Source: an uncultured Shinella sp. (GTDB lineage Bacteria > Pseudomonadota > Alphaproteobacteria > Rhizobiales > Rhizobiaceae). Taken from it: DNA of 43,222 nucleotides. The notes under the pieces are model-generated. The model saw nothing but the letters and a program-made list of their open reading frames with translations. It did not search any database and was not told the origin of the DNA. Numbering within the stretch: position 1 is the stretch's first letter; every line of letters begins with the position of its first letter. Position numbers and translations under genes: made by a program. Positions 16,028 through 25,850 of the stretch are shown piece by piece. Where the stretch lies: contig NZ_CAMLFY010000026.1 of assembly GCF_946479415.1 (NCBI RefSeq), forward strand, positions 1 to 43,222, written 5' to 3'.

Positions 16028-17929
16028 ATGGCAGCTCGCGGTGACAATTCGAAGCCGAGGCCCGGCGGCGTGGTCGACATGGAGCCATTCCGCCGTGCGG
16101 TGAGCGGTTGCGTCCGCGCCGTGGCCGGTGACGGCGAGGTGGAGGTTTCCTTCGCCAACGAACGTCCCGGCATGACCGGCGAGCGCATCCGCCTGCCCGA
16201 ACTCTCCAAGCGCCCCTCGCCGACCGAAGTCGCGATCACCCGCGGCCTCGGCGATAGCATGGCTCTGCGCAAGGCCTGCCACGACGCCCGCATCCACGCC
16301 ACCATGTCGCCGCAGGGTGCAGACGCCCGCGCGATCTTCGACGCCGTCGAGCAGGCGCGCGTGGAAGCCATCGGCTCGAACCGCATGCAGGGCATGGCGC
16401 TGAACCTCAGCACCATGCTGACGGAGAAATACGCCAAGTCCAATTTCGGCGCGATCACCCGCCAGGCCGACGCGCCGCTCGAAGAGGCGGTTGCGCTCAT
16501 CGTGCGCGAAAAGCTGACGGGCCAGGCTCCGCCCGCCTCCGCCGGAAAGGTTCTCGATCTCTGGCGCGATTTCATCACGGAAAAAGCCGGCAAGGACATG
16601 GAAGGCCTGACGGCCGCCATCAACGACCAGCAGGCCTTTTCGCGCGTCGTGCGCAACATGCTAGCTTCGATGAACGTCGCCGAACAGTACGGCGAGGATG
16701 AAAACGAGCCGGACGATTCCGAGACGCCCGAAGACGAAAACCAGCCGCGCACCGACGAGCAGGAAGACAACAACAGCCAGGAAGAGGCCGGCGACGATTC
16801 AGCGCCCGCCGACGAGAACGAAACGTCCGACGAGCAGATGGACGAAGGCGAGATGGACGGCGCGGAGATCTCCGACGACGACCTCGTCGACGACGACGGC
16901 GACGAGACGGAAAAGCCCGGCGAAGTGCGCCGCCCGAACCAGCCCTTCTCCGATTTCAACGAGAAGGTCGATTACGGCGTCTTCACGCAGGAATTCGACG
17001 AGACGATCACCGCGGAAGAACTCTGCGACGAGGCGGAACTCGACCGCCTGCGCGCCTTCCTCGACAAGCAGCTCGCCCACCTCCAGGGGGCCGTCGGCCG
17101 CCTTGCCAACCGTCTGCAGCGCCGCCTGATGGCGCAGCAGAACCGCGCCTGGGAATTCGACCTCGAAGAGGGTTACCTCGACAGCGCCCGCCTGCAGCGC
17201 ATCATCATCGATCCGATGCAGCCGCTCTCCTTCAAACGCGAGAAGGACACGACCTTCCGCGATACGGTCGTGACGCTGCTCATCGACAATTCCGGCTCGA
17301 TGCGTGGCCGGCCGATCACCGTTGCCGCCACCTGCGCCGATATCCTCGCGCGCACGCTGGAGCGTTGCGGCGTGAAGGTCGAAATCCTCGGCTTTACCAC
17401 CAAGGCGTGGAAGGGCGGCCAGTCGCGCGAGAAGTGGCTGGGCAGCGGCAAGCCGCAATCCCCCGGCCGCCTCAACGACCTGCGCCACATCATCTACAAG
17501 AGCGCCGACGCGCCGTGGCGCCGCGCGCGCCGCAATCTCGGCCTGATGATGCGCGAAGGCCTGCTCAAGGAAAACATCGACGGCGAAGCGCTGATCTGGG
17601 CGCATGACCGTCTCTTGGCCCGCCCCGAGCAGCGCCGCATCCTGATGATGATCTCGGACGGTGCGCCGGTCGACGATTCGACGCTGTCGGTGAACCCCGG
17701 CAACTATCTGGAACGGCATCTGCGCGCCGTCATCGAGCAGATCGAGACACGTTCGCCGGTCGAGCTTCTCGCCATCGGTATCGGCCATGACGTGACGCGC
17801 TACTATCGCCGCGCCGTCACCATCGTCGATGCGGACGAACTGGCCGGCGCGATGACCGAACAGCTCGCTTCGCTCTTTGCCGACGAATCGACCAGCCGCC
17901 GCCCCGCCGGCCGCCGCCGTGCGGGCTGA
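16028..17929 (+). CDS. cobT: Aerobic cobaltochelatase subunit CobT
   Basis: CobT forms the ring complex with CobS that powers cobalt insertion by CobN. The 633-residue protein has an N-terminal helical domain. A very acidic, probably disordered segment lies at about 220-300, rich in Asp, Glu, Asn and Gln. A C-terminal von Willebrand A domain starts near 415, with the MIDAS motif [10 protein letters not shown] and the later [14 protein letters not shown]. Length and layout match CobT of rhizobia. The stop lies inside the possible N-terminal extension of the next gene. Confidence 0.96.
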   Translation: MAARGDNSKPRPGGVVDMEPFRRAVSGCVRAVAGDGEVEVSFANERPGMTGERIRLPELSKRPSPTEVAITRGLGDSMALRKACHDARIHATMSPQGADARAIFDAVEQARVEAIGSNRMQGMALNLSTMLTEKYAKSNFGAITRQADAPLEEAVALIVREKLTGQAPPASAGKVLDLWRDFITEKAGKDMEGLTAAINDQQAFSRVVRNMLASMNVAEQYGEDENEPDDSETPEDENQPRTDEQEDNNSQEEAGDDSAPADENETSDEQMDEGEMDGAEISDDDLVDDDGDETEKPGEVRRPNQPFSDFNEKVDYGVFTQEFDETITAEELCDEAELDRLRAFLDKQLAHLQGAVGRLANRLQRRLMAQQNRAWEFDLEEGYLDSARLQRIIIDPMQPLSFKREKDTTFRDTVVTLLIDNSGSMRGRPITVAATCADILARTLERCGVKVEILGFTTKAWKGGQSREKWLGSGKPQSPGRLNDLRHIIYKSADAPWRRARRNLGLMMREGLLKENIDGEALIWAHDRLLARPEQRRILMMISDGAPVDDSTLSVNPGNYLERHLRAVIEQIETRSPVELLAIGIGHDVTRYYRRAVTIVDADELAGAMTEQLASLFADESTSRRPAGRRRAG

Positions 17930-18962
17930 ACGGGCGCAAAGGCGCTGCAAGGGAGGCCTCCTGCGGGGCCTCTCCATTCTAGTGATCAGCGCTACCCTCT
18001 CCCTCCCGCTGGCCCGCGTCGCCGTAGCGGAGAGCATCGACCTGCCCGTCTCCAGCCGCGCCTTCTCCGAATTCGCCATCGGCTCCGACAAGCGCATTTT
18101 CGGCAAACTCGAGTTCCTCGGCGGCCTCAGCTACTCCTCCACCAATCCCCTGCTTGGCGCCGTCTCGGCCATCCGCTTTCGCGGCGACCATAAGAATTTC
18201 GTCGCCGTTCTCGATACCGGCCACTGGCTGACCGGCCGCGTCGAGCGCGATGCCGAGGGAAAACTGAGCGGCCTTGCGGATCTGAAGGTCCGCTCGATGT
18301 TTAACAGCGCCGGGCAGGACGAGAACGTCAAGTACCAGATGGATTCCGAGGGGCTGGCCATCGGCAAGGGTGAACTTTTCGTCAGCTACGAGGTGTTCCA
18401 CCGCATCGACGCCTATCCCGATCCGGGCTTCATGGAGGCATCCCCTACGCGCAGCCTGCCGCTGCCCTTCCCCCGCAACGAGATGCGCAGCAATCGCGGC
18501 ATGGAGACGCTGGCCATGTCGCCCGAAGCCGGGCCGCTCGGCGCGACGCTTGTGACCGTCACGGAACGCAGCCTGGATGCCGATGGCAATGTGCTCGCCG
18601 CCGTGCTCGACGGCCCGCTCAAGGGCAATTTTGCGGTCAAGCGCAACGATCCCTGGGATATCACCGACGGCGCCTTCCTGCCCAACGGTGACCTCCTGCT
18701 GCTGGAGCGCCGCTTCCGCCTGTCAGATGGCGTGGGCATGCGCATCCGCCGCATCGACGGCACGAAAATCCGTCCGGGCGCGGTCGTCGATGGCGAGGTT
18801 TTGATCGATGTCGATCTCAGCCACCAGATCGACAATATGGAAGGCCTCGACGTGGTGAAGATGGCGGAGGACGACATCCGCCTCATCGTCGTCTCCGACG
18901 ACAACCACTCGATCCTCCAGCGCAACCTGATGCTGGAATTCCGCCTGCCACAGGCAAAATAA
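17919..18962 (+). CDS. Exported esterase-like protein of the phytase-like family
   Basis: A periplasmic protein of the phytase-like beta-propeller group (PF13449 type), about 347 residues from the GTG at 17919. An N-terminal signal sequence ([26 protein letters not shown]) is clear. The mature part shows the repeated blade pattern and segments typical of the family: [52 protein letters not shown] and the final SDDNHS. The start is uncertain: TTG at 17877 (overlapping cobT by 53 bases) is in frame, and none of the candidates has a good ribosome binding site. Enzyme activity on a defined substrate is not established for this family. Confidence 0.85.
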   Translation: MRAERAQRRCKGGLLRGLSILVISATLSLPLARVAVAESIDLPVSSRAFSEFAIGSDKRIFGKLEFLGGLSYSSTNPLLGAVSAIRFRGDHKNFVAVLDTGHWLTGRVERDAEGKLSGLADLKVRSMFNSAGQDENVKYQMDSEGLAIGKGELFVSYEVFHRIDAYPDPGFMEASPTRSLPLPFPRNEMRSNRGMETLAMSPEAGPLGATLVTVTERSLDADGNVLAAVLDGPLKGNFAVKRNDPWDITDGAFLPNGDLLLLERRFRLSDGVGMRIRRIDGTKIRPGAVVDGEVLIDVDLSHQIDNMEGLDVVKMAEDDIRLIVVSDDNHSILQRNLMLEFRLPQAK

Positions 18963-18989
18963 AAGCCGCCGGCACGGAGCGGGCGGCTT
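18963..18989 (-). terminator. Terminator of the queuosine-precursor transporter gene
   Basis: AAGCCGCC and GGCGGCTT pair as an 8-bp stem. Read on the minus strand, the hairpin is followed by TTATTTT, a usable U-tract, 25 bases after the transporter stop. On the plus strand the following sequence is poor in T, so it is less likely to stop the convergent phytase-like transcript. Confidence 0.6.
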
Positions 18990-19013
18990 CTATCATCAAG
19001 ACTTTGATAGTTC

Positions 19014-19652
19014 TCAGGCCGGCTTTTCGATGCCCGGCATCGGCTTCAGCTTGCTCATCAGCGCACCATAGGGCAGCAGCATGACGAAGCCGACCAGAAC
19101 CTTCACGCTGAAATCACCGAGCGCCCAGGAAATCCAGCGCGGGGCTTCCGACGTGAGAACACCGAGGATCGGCGCCCATTCGATCGCGAAGGCATCGTTC
19201 GGGCCGAAGACCGAAAAGACCGGCGCGAAGGCGAAGGAGAAGAAGATCAGCGTGTCCAGCACCGAGCCGAACAGCGATGCGAAGAGCGGCGCGCGCCACC
19301 AGGTCTGCCGGCGCAACTGGTTGAACACCGAGATATCCAGGAGTTGGCCGAGCAGGAAGGCCGAGCCGGAGGCGATGGCGATGCGCGGCGAGGCGACGGC
19401 GAAGGAGAAGACCACGGCGACCAGGAAACCGGCGACGACGACGCGGCGCGCGATGCGCGGGCCGAACTGGCGGTTGGTGAGGTCGGTGATGAGGAAGGCG
19501 ACCGGATAGGTGAAGGCACCATAGGTCAGGAGGTCGCCGAGATTGATACCCAGCAGCTCGCCCGAAAGCGGATACTGCACGAGCACGTTGGAGGCGACGA
19601 CGACGGCCGTCATCAGGAGGACGTAAAGAAGGGTAATGCGGTTCGCTAGCAT
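19014..19652 (-). CDS. Queuosine precursor transporter (VUT/YhhQ family)
   Basis: A 212-residue integral membrane protein of the VUT (DUF165) family, which imports the queuosine precursor 7-cyano-7-deazaguanine (preQ0), or related bases, for tRNA modification. Family marks are the start LYVLLMTAVVVASNV, the segment GDLLTYGAFTYPVAFLITDLTNRQFG, and SGSAFLLGQLLDISVFNQLRR. About six transmembrane helices are predicted. The ATG at 19652 has AGGA 7 bases upstream and gives the usual N-terminus, although the frame stays open to 19745. The leader has a small hairpin before an A-rich ribosome binding region. Confidence 0.92.
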   Translation of the reverse strand: MLANRITLLYVLLMTAVVVASNVLVQYPLSGELLGINLGDLLTYGAFTYPVAFLITDLTNRQFGPRIARRVVVAGFLVAVVFSFAVASPRIAIASGSAFLLGQLLDISVFNQLRRQTWWRAPLFASLFGSVLDTLIFFSFAFAPVFSVFGPNDAFAIEWAPILGVLTSEAPRWISWALGDFSVKVLVGFVMLLPYGALMSKLKPMPGIEKPA

Positions 19653-19805
19653 TTTTTTATCCTGGGTGATGCCACCAGTTGGAGTGCTCTGGACAATTTC
19701 GAGGCAATGCCGCGCCTGAAATTGCGTGATATGTGCGCAAAGCATTGAGGCCTGCCCGGAACCCGGTCAAGCCTCAATGAAAACGATCTGGCTTAGTGCC
19801 TGAAA

Positions 19806-20102
19806 TCAGGCAGCGACAGCAGCAGCGGTCTTCTTGGCGATCTGGCGGCGCAGCAGACGAGCGCGCATCGACAGTTCGTTTTCGTCAGCCTTCAGGAGGA
19901 AGGCATCGAGACCACCGCGGTGCTCGACGGAACGCAGAGCAGCAGCGGAAACGCGAAGACGGAAACGCTGGCCGAGGGCGTCGGAAATCAGCGTGACACT
20001 GCACAGGTTCGGCAGGAACCGGCGCTTCGTCTTGTTGTTTGCGTGGCTCACATTGTTGCCCGACTGGACGCCCTTGCCGGTCAATTCGCAACTACGGGAC
20101 AT
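19806..20102 (-). CDS. rpmB: 50S ribosomal protein L28
   Basis: L28 of the large ribosomal subunit, 98 residues. The product begins [20 protein letters not shown], typical of alphaproteobacterial L28, followed by [11 protein letters not shown] and the C-terminal helix. It ends in Lys/Ala. The ATG is preceded by AGGTG 5 bases away. It is monocistronic with its own strong promoter (20192-20220), leaving a leader of roughly 80 bases. Confidence 0.97.
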   Translation of the reverse strand: MSRSCELTGKGVQSGNNVSHANNKTKRRFLPNLCSVTLISDALGQRFRLRVSAAALRSVEHRGGLDAFLLKADENELSMRARLLRRQIAKKTAAAVAA

Positions 20103-20191
20103 GGTACACCTATTTTTTCTTGGTTCTGGACAATACGTTTCCGGCACCGAAACCGGCCGCAGTCCATCTGGCCTTTTTGAGAAGTCGCGGT

Positions 20192-20220
20192 TCTATAGTC
20201 ACACTCGCCAGCGGCGTCAA
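20192..20220 (-). promoter_or_regulatory. Sigma-70-type promoter of rpmB
   Basis: On the minus strand TTGACG (20215-20220) and TATAGA (20192-20197) are separated by exactly 17 bases, a near-consensus vegetative promoter. Transcription would start near 20185, about 83 bases before the rpmB ATG. Confidence 0.75.
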
Positions 20221-20344
20221 GCCAAACCTGCCGTTCAGCCTGAATTCAGTTGCCAAAAGCCATGATTTGCAGGCAATAGCAACGAGATCGGGATTGGGCC
20301 GCGGCGTAGAATCGCCGCAATGGCCGATTAGGCGGAGCGTCTCA

Positions 20345-21136
20345 ATGGGAGTCGTCAGGATGAACGGGCGGAGTTGGATTGCTGGTGCAGCTGTGTCACT
20401 TGCCCTCATGACGGTTACCGCGCCGGCCTCTTCGGCCGAAGTCGAACACCGTACCGACTACAGCATCCGCCTCTCCGGCCTGCCGGTTGCGACGGCTACT
20501 TTCCGGTCGCAGTTCAATGGTGACCGCTACAAGATTTCCGGCAGCCTGCAATCGGCAGGTCTCGCCGATATCTTTTCCAGCACGCACGGCTCGACATCCG
20601 TCTCCGGCGTCGTCAGCCGCGGCCGGCTGCATGCCACCAGCTACAGCGTCGATTACCGGAGCGGCAAGCGCAGCCGCGCCATCGACGTCACCTTCCGCAA
20701 CGGCAATGTCATCACCGCCAGCATGACGCCGCCGCGCAAGAAGCCGAAGAACTGGGTCGCCGTTTCCAAGGCCGACCTGCGTGCGGTTCTCGATCCGATT
20801 TCCGGCCTCATCATTCCCGCCAGCGGCCGCGTCTGCCCCAAGACGCTGCCGATCTTCGACGGTGAATCCCGCATGGACCTGAAGCTCAGCTCCAAGGGCA
20901 CCAGACCCTATTCCACCAAGGGCTTCGAGGGTGACGCCGTTGTCTGCGGCCTGCGCTTCGTGCCGAAATCCGGCTACCGCAAGGGCCGCGACGATGTGGA
21001 ATATCTGCGCAAGCTGAGCACGATGGAAATCTGGTTTGCCAAGTCAGACGGGGCAAATGTATATGCTCCCGTCTATGTGAAGATTCCGACCTCGCTCGGC
21101 CCTGTCACCGTCTCGGCCACGCGCTTCGGCGAATGA
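20345..21136 (+). CDS. Exported DUF3108 domain protein
   Basis: A 263-residue periplasmic protein. The signal peptide (SWIAGAAVSLALMTVTAPASSAE) is clear. The mature part fits DUF3108: an opening YSIRLSGLPVATATF, strands of a twisted beta barrel, and a conserved CPKTLPIFDGESRMDL segment. The late YRKGRDDVEYLRKLSTMEIWFA is also typical. DUF3108 proteins are envelope proteins of unknown function. Starts at 20345 (GGAG 7 bases upstream) and 20360 are both possible. It is divergent from rpmB; the 242 bases between hold the rpmB promoter. Confidence 0.88.
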   Translation: MGVVRMNGRSWIAGAAVSLALMTVTAPASSAEVEHRTDYSIRLSGLPVATATFRSQFNGDRYKISGSLQSAGLADIFSSTHGSTSVSGVVSRGRLHATSYSVDYRSGKRSRAIDVTFRNGNVITASMTPPRKKPKNWVAVSKADLRAVLDPISGLIIPASGRVCPKTLPIFDGESRMDLKLSSKGTRPYSTKGFEGDAVVCGLRFVPKSGYRKGRDDVEYLRKLSTMEIWFAKSDGANVYAPVYVKIPTSLGPVTVSATRFGE

Positions 21137-21176
21137 CATTGCCCCAAGGGGTCGCGCCCCCTTGGAGTGACCGGCC

Positions 21177-22055
21177 TTGAAGACGCGTGCAACCCTGATC
21201 GGCTTTACGGCGATCCTCATGTGGGCGCTGCTCGCGCTCTTCACCGCCGCCTCCGGAAAGATGCCGCCGTTCCAACTTTCGGCCATCTGCTTCCTGATCG
21301 GCAGCCTGCCCGGCCTTTTCGTGCTGGCGACCCGGCCCGAGCGCATCGCAAAGCTCAGGCAGCCGGCAAAGGTCTGGCTCACCGGCATCCTCGGCCTGTT
21401 CGGCTATCACTTCCTCTACTTCACGGCACTGCGCAACGCGCCGGCCGTCGAGGCGAGCCTGATCGCCTATCTCTGGCCGCTGCTCATCGTCACCGGCTCG
21501 GCGCTTTTGCCCGGCGAGACGCTGAAATGGAACCACGTCGTCGGCACATTGCTCGGCCTTGGCGGCACCGCACTCATCGTCGGCCGCAACGGTTTCGATT
21601 TCGACAGCGCCTATCTCATCGGCTATGGCGCGGCCTTCCTCTGCGCCTTCACCTGGGCCGGCTATTCGCTCGCCACGCGGCGCTTCGAGGCCGCTTCGAC
21701 GGATGTCGTGACCGGCTTCTGCCTCGCCACCGCGATCCTCTCGCTCATCTGCCATCTGATGCTGGAAACCACCGTGTGGCCGCAGACCGGCTTCGAATGG
21801 CTCGCCGTCGCCGGCCTCGGCCTGCTGCCGGTGGGTGCCGCCTTCTATGTCTGGGATTTCGGTGTGAAGAACGGCGATATCCAGATTCTCGGGGCCGCAA
21901 GCTATGCCGCACCGCTGCTTTCAACGCTGGTGCTGATCCTCAGCGGCTTTGCCGAACCGTCCTGGAGCATCGGTCTTGCCTGCCTGCTCGTCACCGGCGG
22001 CGCGGTGCTCGCCGCCAAGGACATGATCTTTCGCAGACGCGCCGTGGCGGCCTGA
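21177..22055 (+). CDS. DMT-superfamily transporter (EamA type)
   Basis: A 292-residue inner-membrane protein with ten predicted helices in two EamA repeats (about 5-135 and 148-285). Members export metabolites, often amino acids. The segments NAPAVEASLIAYLWPLLIV and LGAASYAAPLLSTLVLIL resemble the YddG aromatic amino acid exporter group, but the substrate cannot be fixed. The start is TTG at 21177 with GGAG about 10 bases upstream. It lies 40 bases after the DUF3108 gene on the same strand and ends 3 bases from the convergent gloB. Confidence 0.88.
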   Translation: MKTRATLIGFTAILMWALLALFTAASGKMPPFQLSAICFLIGSLPGLFVLATRPERIAKLRQPAKVWLTGILGLFGYHFLYFTALRNAPAVEASLIAYLWPLLIVTGSALLPGETLKWNHVVGTLLGLGGTALIVGRNGFDFDSAYLIGYGAAFLCAFTWAGYSLATRRFEAASTDVVTGFCLATAILSLICHLMLETTVWPQTGFEWLAVAGLGLLPVGAAFYVWDFGVKNGDIQILGAASYAAPLLSTLVLILSGFAEPSWSIGLACLLVTGGAVLAAKDMIFRRRAVAA

Positions 22056-22058
22056 ACC

Positions 22059-22829
22059 TCAGAAGCGGTCTTTTCGTGCCCGGATCTCGGCAAAGACATC
22101 CGCATCGCTTGCGGTCTTCATGCCAAGATGATGGCGAATTGCCGGATCGGCGGCGCGCAGGAACGGATTGGTTGCCTTTTCAACACCGATCGTCGTCGGC
22201 GCGGTGAAGCTCCCGGCGGCACGCCGCTTCTCGATTTCCGCGACGCGGCTTGCCAGCGCGGCATTATCGGGATCGATCGTCAGGGCAAAGCGGGCGTTGG
22301 ACAGCGTGTATTCGTGCCCGAAATAGACCGTCGTATCATCAGGCAGCTTTGCCAGGCGGCTCAATGCATCCCACATCTGCGCCGGCGTGCCCTCGAAGAG
22401 CCGGCCGCAACCGAGCGCAAACAGCGTATCGGCGGCAAAGAGCAGCTTCTCTTCAGGCAGATGGAAGCAGATGTGGCCGAGCGTATGGCCGGGCGTCAGG
22501 ATGACCTCCACGCGCCGGCCGGCGAAGTCGAACACGTCGCCGCCATCGACCTTGCGATCGATGCCGGGAATGCGCGGCGCCTCGCGCGCCGGGCCGATGA
22601 TCTCGACGCCGAAGCGCTGCTTCAGCGCCAGATTGGCCTCGACATGGTCGTTGTGATGATGGGTGGTCAGGATATGGCTGAGCGTCCAGCCGCGGCGCTC
22701 CAGCGCATCGAGGATCGCCCCCTCTTCCGGCGCATCCACGCTTGCCGTGGCCCCCGAAATAGGATCGTGCAGCAGCACGCCGAAATTGTCGCTGCGGCAG
22801 GCAAAGAGGTCGATTTCCAACGGGGTCAT
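22059..22829 (-). CDS. gloB: Hydroxyacylglutathione hydrolase (glyoxalase II)
   Basis: GloB hydrolyses S-lactoylglutathione to lactate and glutathione, the second step of methylglyoxal detoxification. The 256-residue length is standard. The metallo-beta-lactamase motif is [11 protein letters not shown] (56-66, with His57, His59, Asp61 and His62). It is followed by [11 protein letters not shown] and the C-terminal HAGH-type domain with [17 protein letters not shown] at 22829 has GAGGA 7 bases upstream; the frame is open far beyond but without homologous-looking sequence. It is divergent from the methyltransferase gene, 90 bases away. Confidence 0.96.
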   Translation of the reverse strand: MTPLEIDLFACRSDNFGVLLHDPISGATASVDAPEEGAILDALERRGWTLSHILTTHHHNDHVEANLALKQRFGVEIIGPAREAPRIPGIDRKVDGGDVFDFAGRRVEVILTPGHTLGHICFHLPEEKLLFAADTLFALGCGRLFEGTPAQMWDALSRLAKLPDDTTVYFGHEYTLSNARFALTIDPDNAALASRVAEIEKRRAAGSFTAPTTIGVEKATNPFLRAADPAIRHHLGMKTASDADVFAEIRARKDRF

Positions 22830-22919
22830 GGCTTGGTCCTCGCATAAGGCGTTCGGGTTTGGCGCGAATGTACGGCAATCGACCTTGAAGTCCACCGGTC
22901 CATCGCTAACATCTTTCCC

Positions 22920-23669
22920 ATGCATGCAGACATCGTCGATCTCAGAGAATTCTACCATTCCCCGCTCGGCCGCCTTGCCGATCACTCGATCTCCATGGCG
23001 CTCGCCTCGCTCTGGGCGCGCCTGCCGGACGAGCGGCTGGTCGGGCTGGGCTATGCTGTGCCCTATCTCGAGCGTTTCCGCGCCGATACCGAGCGAACCT
23101 TCGCCTTCATGCCGGCCGGCCAGGGTGCGGTGAACTGGCCGCCATCGGAGCTTTCCTCGACGGCGCTGGTCTTCGACGAAGAGCTGCCGCTGCCGGACGC
23201 CTCGGTCGACCGCGTGCTGATGGTGCATTCGCTGGAATTCGCCGAAAACCCGCGCGAGACGATGAAGGAACTGTGGCGCGTGCTGGCCCCCGGCGGGCGG
23301 CTCGTCATCGTCGTGCCGAACCGGCGCGGCGTCTGGGCGCGCATGGAGCACACGCCTTTCGGCTCCGGCCGGCCCTATTCGCGCGGCCAGCTGACGGCTC
23401 TGCTGCGCGAGACCAATTTCACCCCCGGCGCCAGCGCCGAAGCGCTGTTCTTCCCGCCCTCGAAGCTGCGCAGCGTGCTGAAGCTGCGCGGCGTCTTCGA
23501 AAAATTGGGGCGCATGCTCTGGCCGATGTTTTCGGGCGTCATCATCGTGGAGGCGCAGAAACGGCTTTACCAGGGCCTGCCCGTCGCCGCGCGCGCCTCG
23601 CGCCGCGTCTTCGTACCGGTGCTCGCGCCGCAGGGCGTGCCGACGACGCGTGACCGCGCCAAGCGGTGA
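22920..23669 (+). CDS. Class I SAM-dependent methyltransferase
   Basis: A 249-residue cytoplasmic methyltransferase of the type 11 (UbiE-like) fold. The usual glycine-rich first motif is weak (VGLGYAVPY). The later parts are clear: [19 protein letters not shown] and [20 protein letters not shown]. This subgroup, divergent from gloB, is common in Rhizobiales; its substrate is unknown. No good ribosome binding site precedes the ATG. Long basic C-terminal residues (DRAKR) end the protein. Confidence 0.85.
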   Translation: MHADIVDLREFYHSPLGRLADHSISMALASLWARLPDERLVGLGYAVPYLERFRADTERTFAFMPAGQGAVNWPPSELSSTALVFDEELPLPDASVDRVLMVHSLEFAENPRETMKELWRVLAPGGRLVIVVPNRRGVWARMEHTPFGSGRPYSRGQLTALLRETNFTPGASAEALFFPPSKLRSVLKLRGVFEKLGRMLWPMFSGVIIVEAQKRLYQGLPVAARASRRVFVPVLAPQGVPTTRDRAKR

Positions 23670-23729
23670 TCCCCTCGACAAAGCCAGGTCCGCCCGCTAG
23701 AGCGAAACGGCAGCAACGGGAAGACGGGC

Positions 23730-24659
23730 ATGACAGACGGACATTTCGACAAGATCACGCTGATCGGTATCGGCCTCATCGGTTCCTCCATCGCCCGCGC
23801 CGTCAAGGCGAAAGGCCTTGCCAAGTCCGTCACGATCTCCAGCCGCAGCCAGGAAACCCTGAATCGGGCCGAGGCTTTGGAACTCGGCACCCACTATGTG
23901 CTCGATGCCGGCAAGGCCGTCGAGGGCGCTGACCTCGTCATCGTCTCGGTCCCCGTCGGTGCCTCTGGCAAGGTGGCGGAAGAAATCGCCCCTCATCTGA
24001 AACAAGGCGCCATCGTCACCGATGTCGGCTCGACCAAGGCCTCCGTCGTGGGGCAGATGCTGCCGCATATCCCGAAGGGCGTGCATTTCATTCCCGGCCA
24101 TCCGCTCGCCGGCACCGAGCATTCCGGCCCCGACGCCGGTTTTGCCGAACTCTTCCAGGGCCGCTGGTGCATCCTCACACCCGTGCACGGCACGGACAAG
24201 GACGCCAAGCGCAAGCTCGCCGCCTTCTGGGAAGCGCTCGGCTCGAAGGTCGACGAGATGGACACCGAGCACCACGACAAGGTGCTCGCCATCGTCTCGC
24301 ACCTGCCCCACATCATCGCCTACAACATCGTCGGCACCGCCGACGATCTGGAGACGGTGACCGAATCGGAAGTCATCAAATATTCGGCCTCGGGTTTTCG
24401 CGATTTTACGCGTCTTGCGGCCTCAGACCCGACCATGTGGCGTGACGTCTGCCTGCACAACAAGGATGCGATCCTCGAAATGCTCTCGCGCTTTTCCGAG
24501 GACCTCGCCTATCTGCAGCGCGCCATCCGCTGGGGCGATGGTGAAAAGCTCTTCGACCTCTTCACCCGCACCCGCGCCATCCGCCGCTCGATCATCGATG
24601 CCGGCCAGGATACGGCAGCGCCAAACTTCGGCCGGCCGGTCGAAGATAAAAAAGGCTGA
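23730..24659 (+). CDS. tyrC: Prephenate/arogenate dehydrogenase
   Basis: Oxidative decarboxylation of prephenate or cyclohexadienyl substrates to give the tyrosine precursor. The 309-residue protein has the Rossmann motif LIGIGLIGSSIARA (11-24), the GSTK segment VTDVGSTKASVV, and the catalytic-domain HFIPGHPLAGTEHSG with its conserved His. The helical C-terminal dimerisation domain contains SGFRDFTRLAASDP. The name tyrC follows rhizobial usage for this cyclohexadienyl dehydrogenase type. The gene is convergent with the DUF2125 gene. Confidence 0.94.
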   Translation: MTDGHFDKITLIGIGLIGSSIARAVKAKGLAKSVTISSRSQETLNRAEALELGTHYVLDAGKAVEGADLVIVSVPVGASGKVAEEIAPHLKQGAIVTDVGSTKASVVGQMLPHIPKGVHFIPGHPLAGTEHSGPDAGFAELFQGRWCILTPVHGTDKDAKRKLAAFWEALGSKVDEMDTEHHDKVLAIVSHLPHIIAYNIVGTADDLETVTESEVIKYSASGFRDFTRLAASDPTMWRDVCLHNKDAILEMLSRFSEDLAYLQRAIRWGDGEKLFDLFTRTRAIRRSIIDAGQDTAAPNFGRPVEDKKG

Positions 24660-24664
24660 GCAAG

Positions 24665-24699
24665 TCCAGCAAAAGTGCGCAGCGGTTTTGCGTAAAACC
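24665..24699 (+). repeat. Dispersed intergenic hairpin, copy A
   Basis: GCAAAA and TTTTGC flank the core GTGCGCAGCGG, preceded by TCCA. It lies between the convergent ends of tyrC and the DUF2125 gene. Related copies at 25792-25833 and 40908-40941 share the core with matched changes in the arms. Confidence 0.65.
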
Positions 24700-24709
24700 A
24701 AGAAGCAGT

Positions 24710-25717
24710 TCAGAAGGGTGGAATGACGGCGATCGGGAAGAGCCCGAGATAGACCGTTCCGTCATCGACCTTCAGCTTGACGACCGCCCGGTCATCGCCC
24801 TTCGACAACCCTTCGATAGCCTGCGCGACACGTGCCGTTGTTTCGGAAATTTCCGGAAATGCTTCGGAAATACGATCGCGCCAAGCCGAGATGCCCGCGA
24901 TATCGAGGTCGAGCGTGCCGGAAAGAGCGCCGTCATCGCCCACCGTCAGGGGGCCGGACAACGCCATCACCTTGCCATCGCCGAGATCGAGCGACAGCCG
25001 GCGCAGTTCCACGCTCGCACCCAGCGGTGCATCGGCCGGCGGCCCCTCGGCGGAAATCCATCTGGCTGCGTCCGCAATCGTCATGTCGGCGGCGACATCC
25101 AGCGGCGGCAAGATACGGTCGCCGAGATCGAGCGAAAGCGCATCGAAGGAGGCCGCGACATCGAGCGCCTCGCCGAACTGACGAACGTGCTTTTCACCAT
25201 GGGTCGCGACAATTCCAACCGAAATGCCCTCGGAGGGCACGTTCAGCCTGCCCTTCAGCCCGTCATAGGCGACGGAGGCGCGGTCGAGACCGTCGGTCCA
25301 GGCCGTGGCGCTGGCATGGAGCAGGTCCCAGTTCGCATCGAAGACCAGATCGGGCGTGATGCGCACCTGTGCGGGGCCATCGAGTTCCAGCACCGCGTGC
25401 CCCGGCCGGTAGACCTGTGCGGCCGACCGCAAGGCGCCGAATGTCGCCGACAGGCCCGTCGCCCGATCATCGAAGGCGACTGAATCGCAGAACAGTCCGA
25501 TGCGGAAGGGGAAGCCCCGCACGTCGAGATTGCTGCACGAGGCCGAATGCAGGCCTTGTTCGGACGCGACAAGTTCCCGGTCAAGTGTGCTCTTCGCCCA
25601 GCTTGCGGCGTAGAACCATCCGCCCGTATAGAGCGCCAGGACGACTATGACGGCAACGGCGAGCCGGATCATTTTGCGCGTGACGCCGGAAGCGTCCGTG
25701 CGGCTTGACGATGCCAT
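24710..25717 (-). CDS. DUF2125 domain protein, membrane anchored
   Basis: A 335-residue protein with a single N-terminal transmembrane helix (about 18-38, RLAVAVIVVLALYTGGWFYAA) and a large periplasmic domain. It matches DUF2125: AKSTLDRELV, a Cys-containing CSNLDVRGFPFRIGLFCDSV, and repeated beta strands (for example LDLGDRILPPLDV and LDLGDGKVMALSGPL). The function of the family is unknown. The ATG at 25717 has GGAG 6 bases upstream; a TTG at 25729 is less likely. It is divergent from the ChaC-like gene. Confidence 0.88.
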   Translation of the reverse strand: MASSSRTDASGVTRKMIRLAVAVIVVLALYTGGWFYAASWAKSTLDRELVASEQGLHSASCSNLDVRGFPFRIGLFCDSVAFDDRATGLSATFGALRSAAQVYRPGHAVLELDGPAQVRITPDLVFDANWDLLHASATAWTDGLDRASVAYDGLKGRLNVPSEGISVGIVATHGEKHVRQFGEALDVAASFDALSLDLGDRILPPLDVAADMTIADAARWISAEGPPADAPLGASVELRRLSLDLGDGKVMALSGPLTVGDDGALSGTLDLDIAGISAWRDRISEAFPEISETTARVAQAIEGLSKGDDRAVVKLKVDDGTVYLGLFPIAVIPPF

Positions 25718-25791
25718 GATGTTCTCCAATGGTGGCGGATGTGATTTGCCCGCTTGCGCGACAAAGCTGGCAATTGCGGCGGCTTTTAGAG

Positions 25792-25833
25792 CTGTTGCAG
25801 CAAAAGTGTGAAGCGGTTTTGCGTTTGCAACAG
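25792..25833 (+). repeat. Dispersed intergenic hairpin, copy B
   Basis: This is the most extended copy. The outer arms CTGTTGCA/TGCAACAG (25792-25799 and 25826-25833) enclose the inner arms GCAAAA/TTTTGC and the core GTGTGAAGCGG. It lies between the divergent DUF2125 and ChaC-like genes, just ahead of the latter's ribosome binding site. Confidence 0.7.
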
Positions 25834-25850
25834 CGATAGACGGAGAGTTG

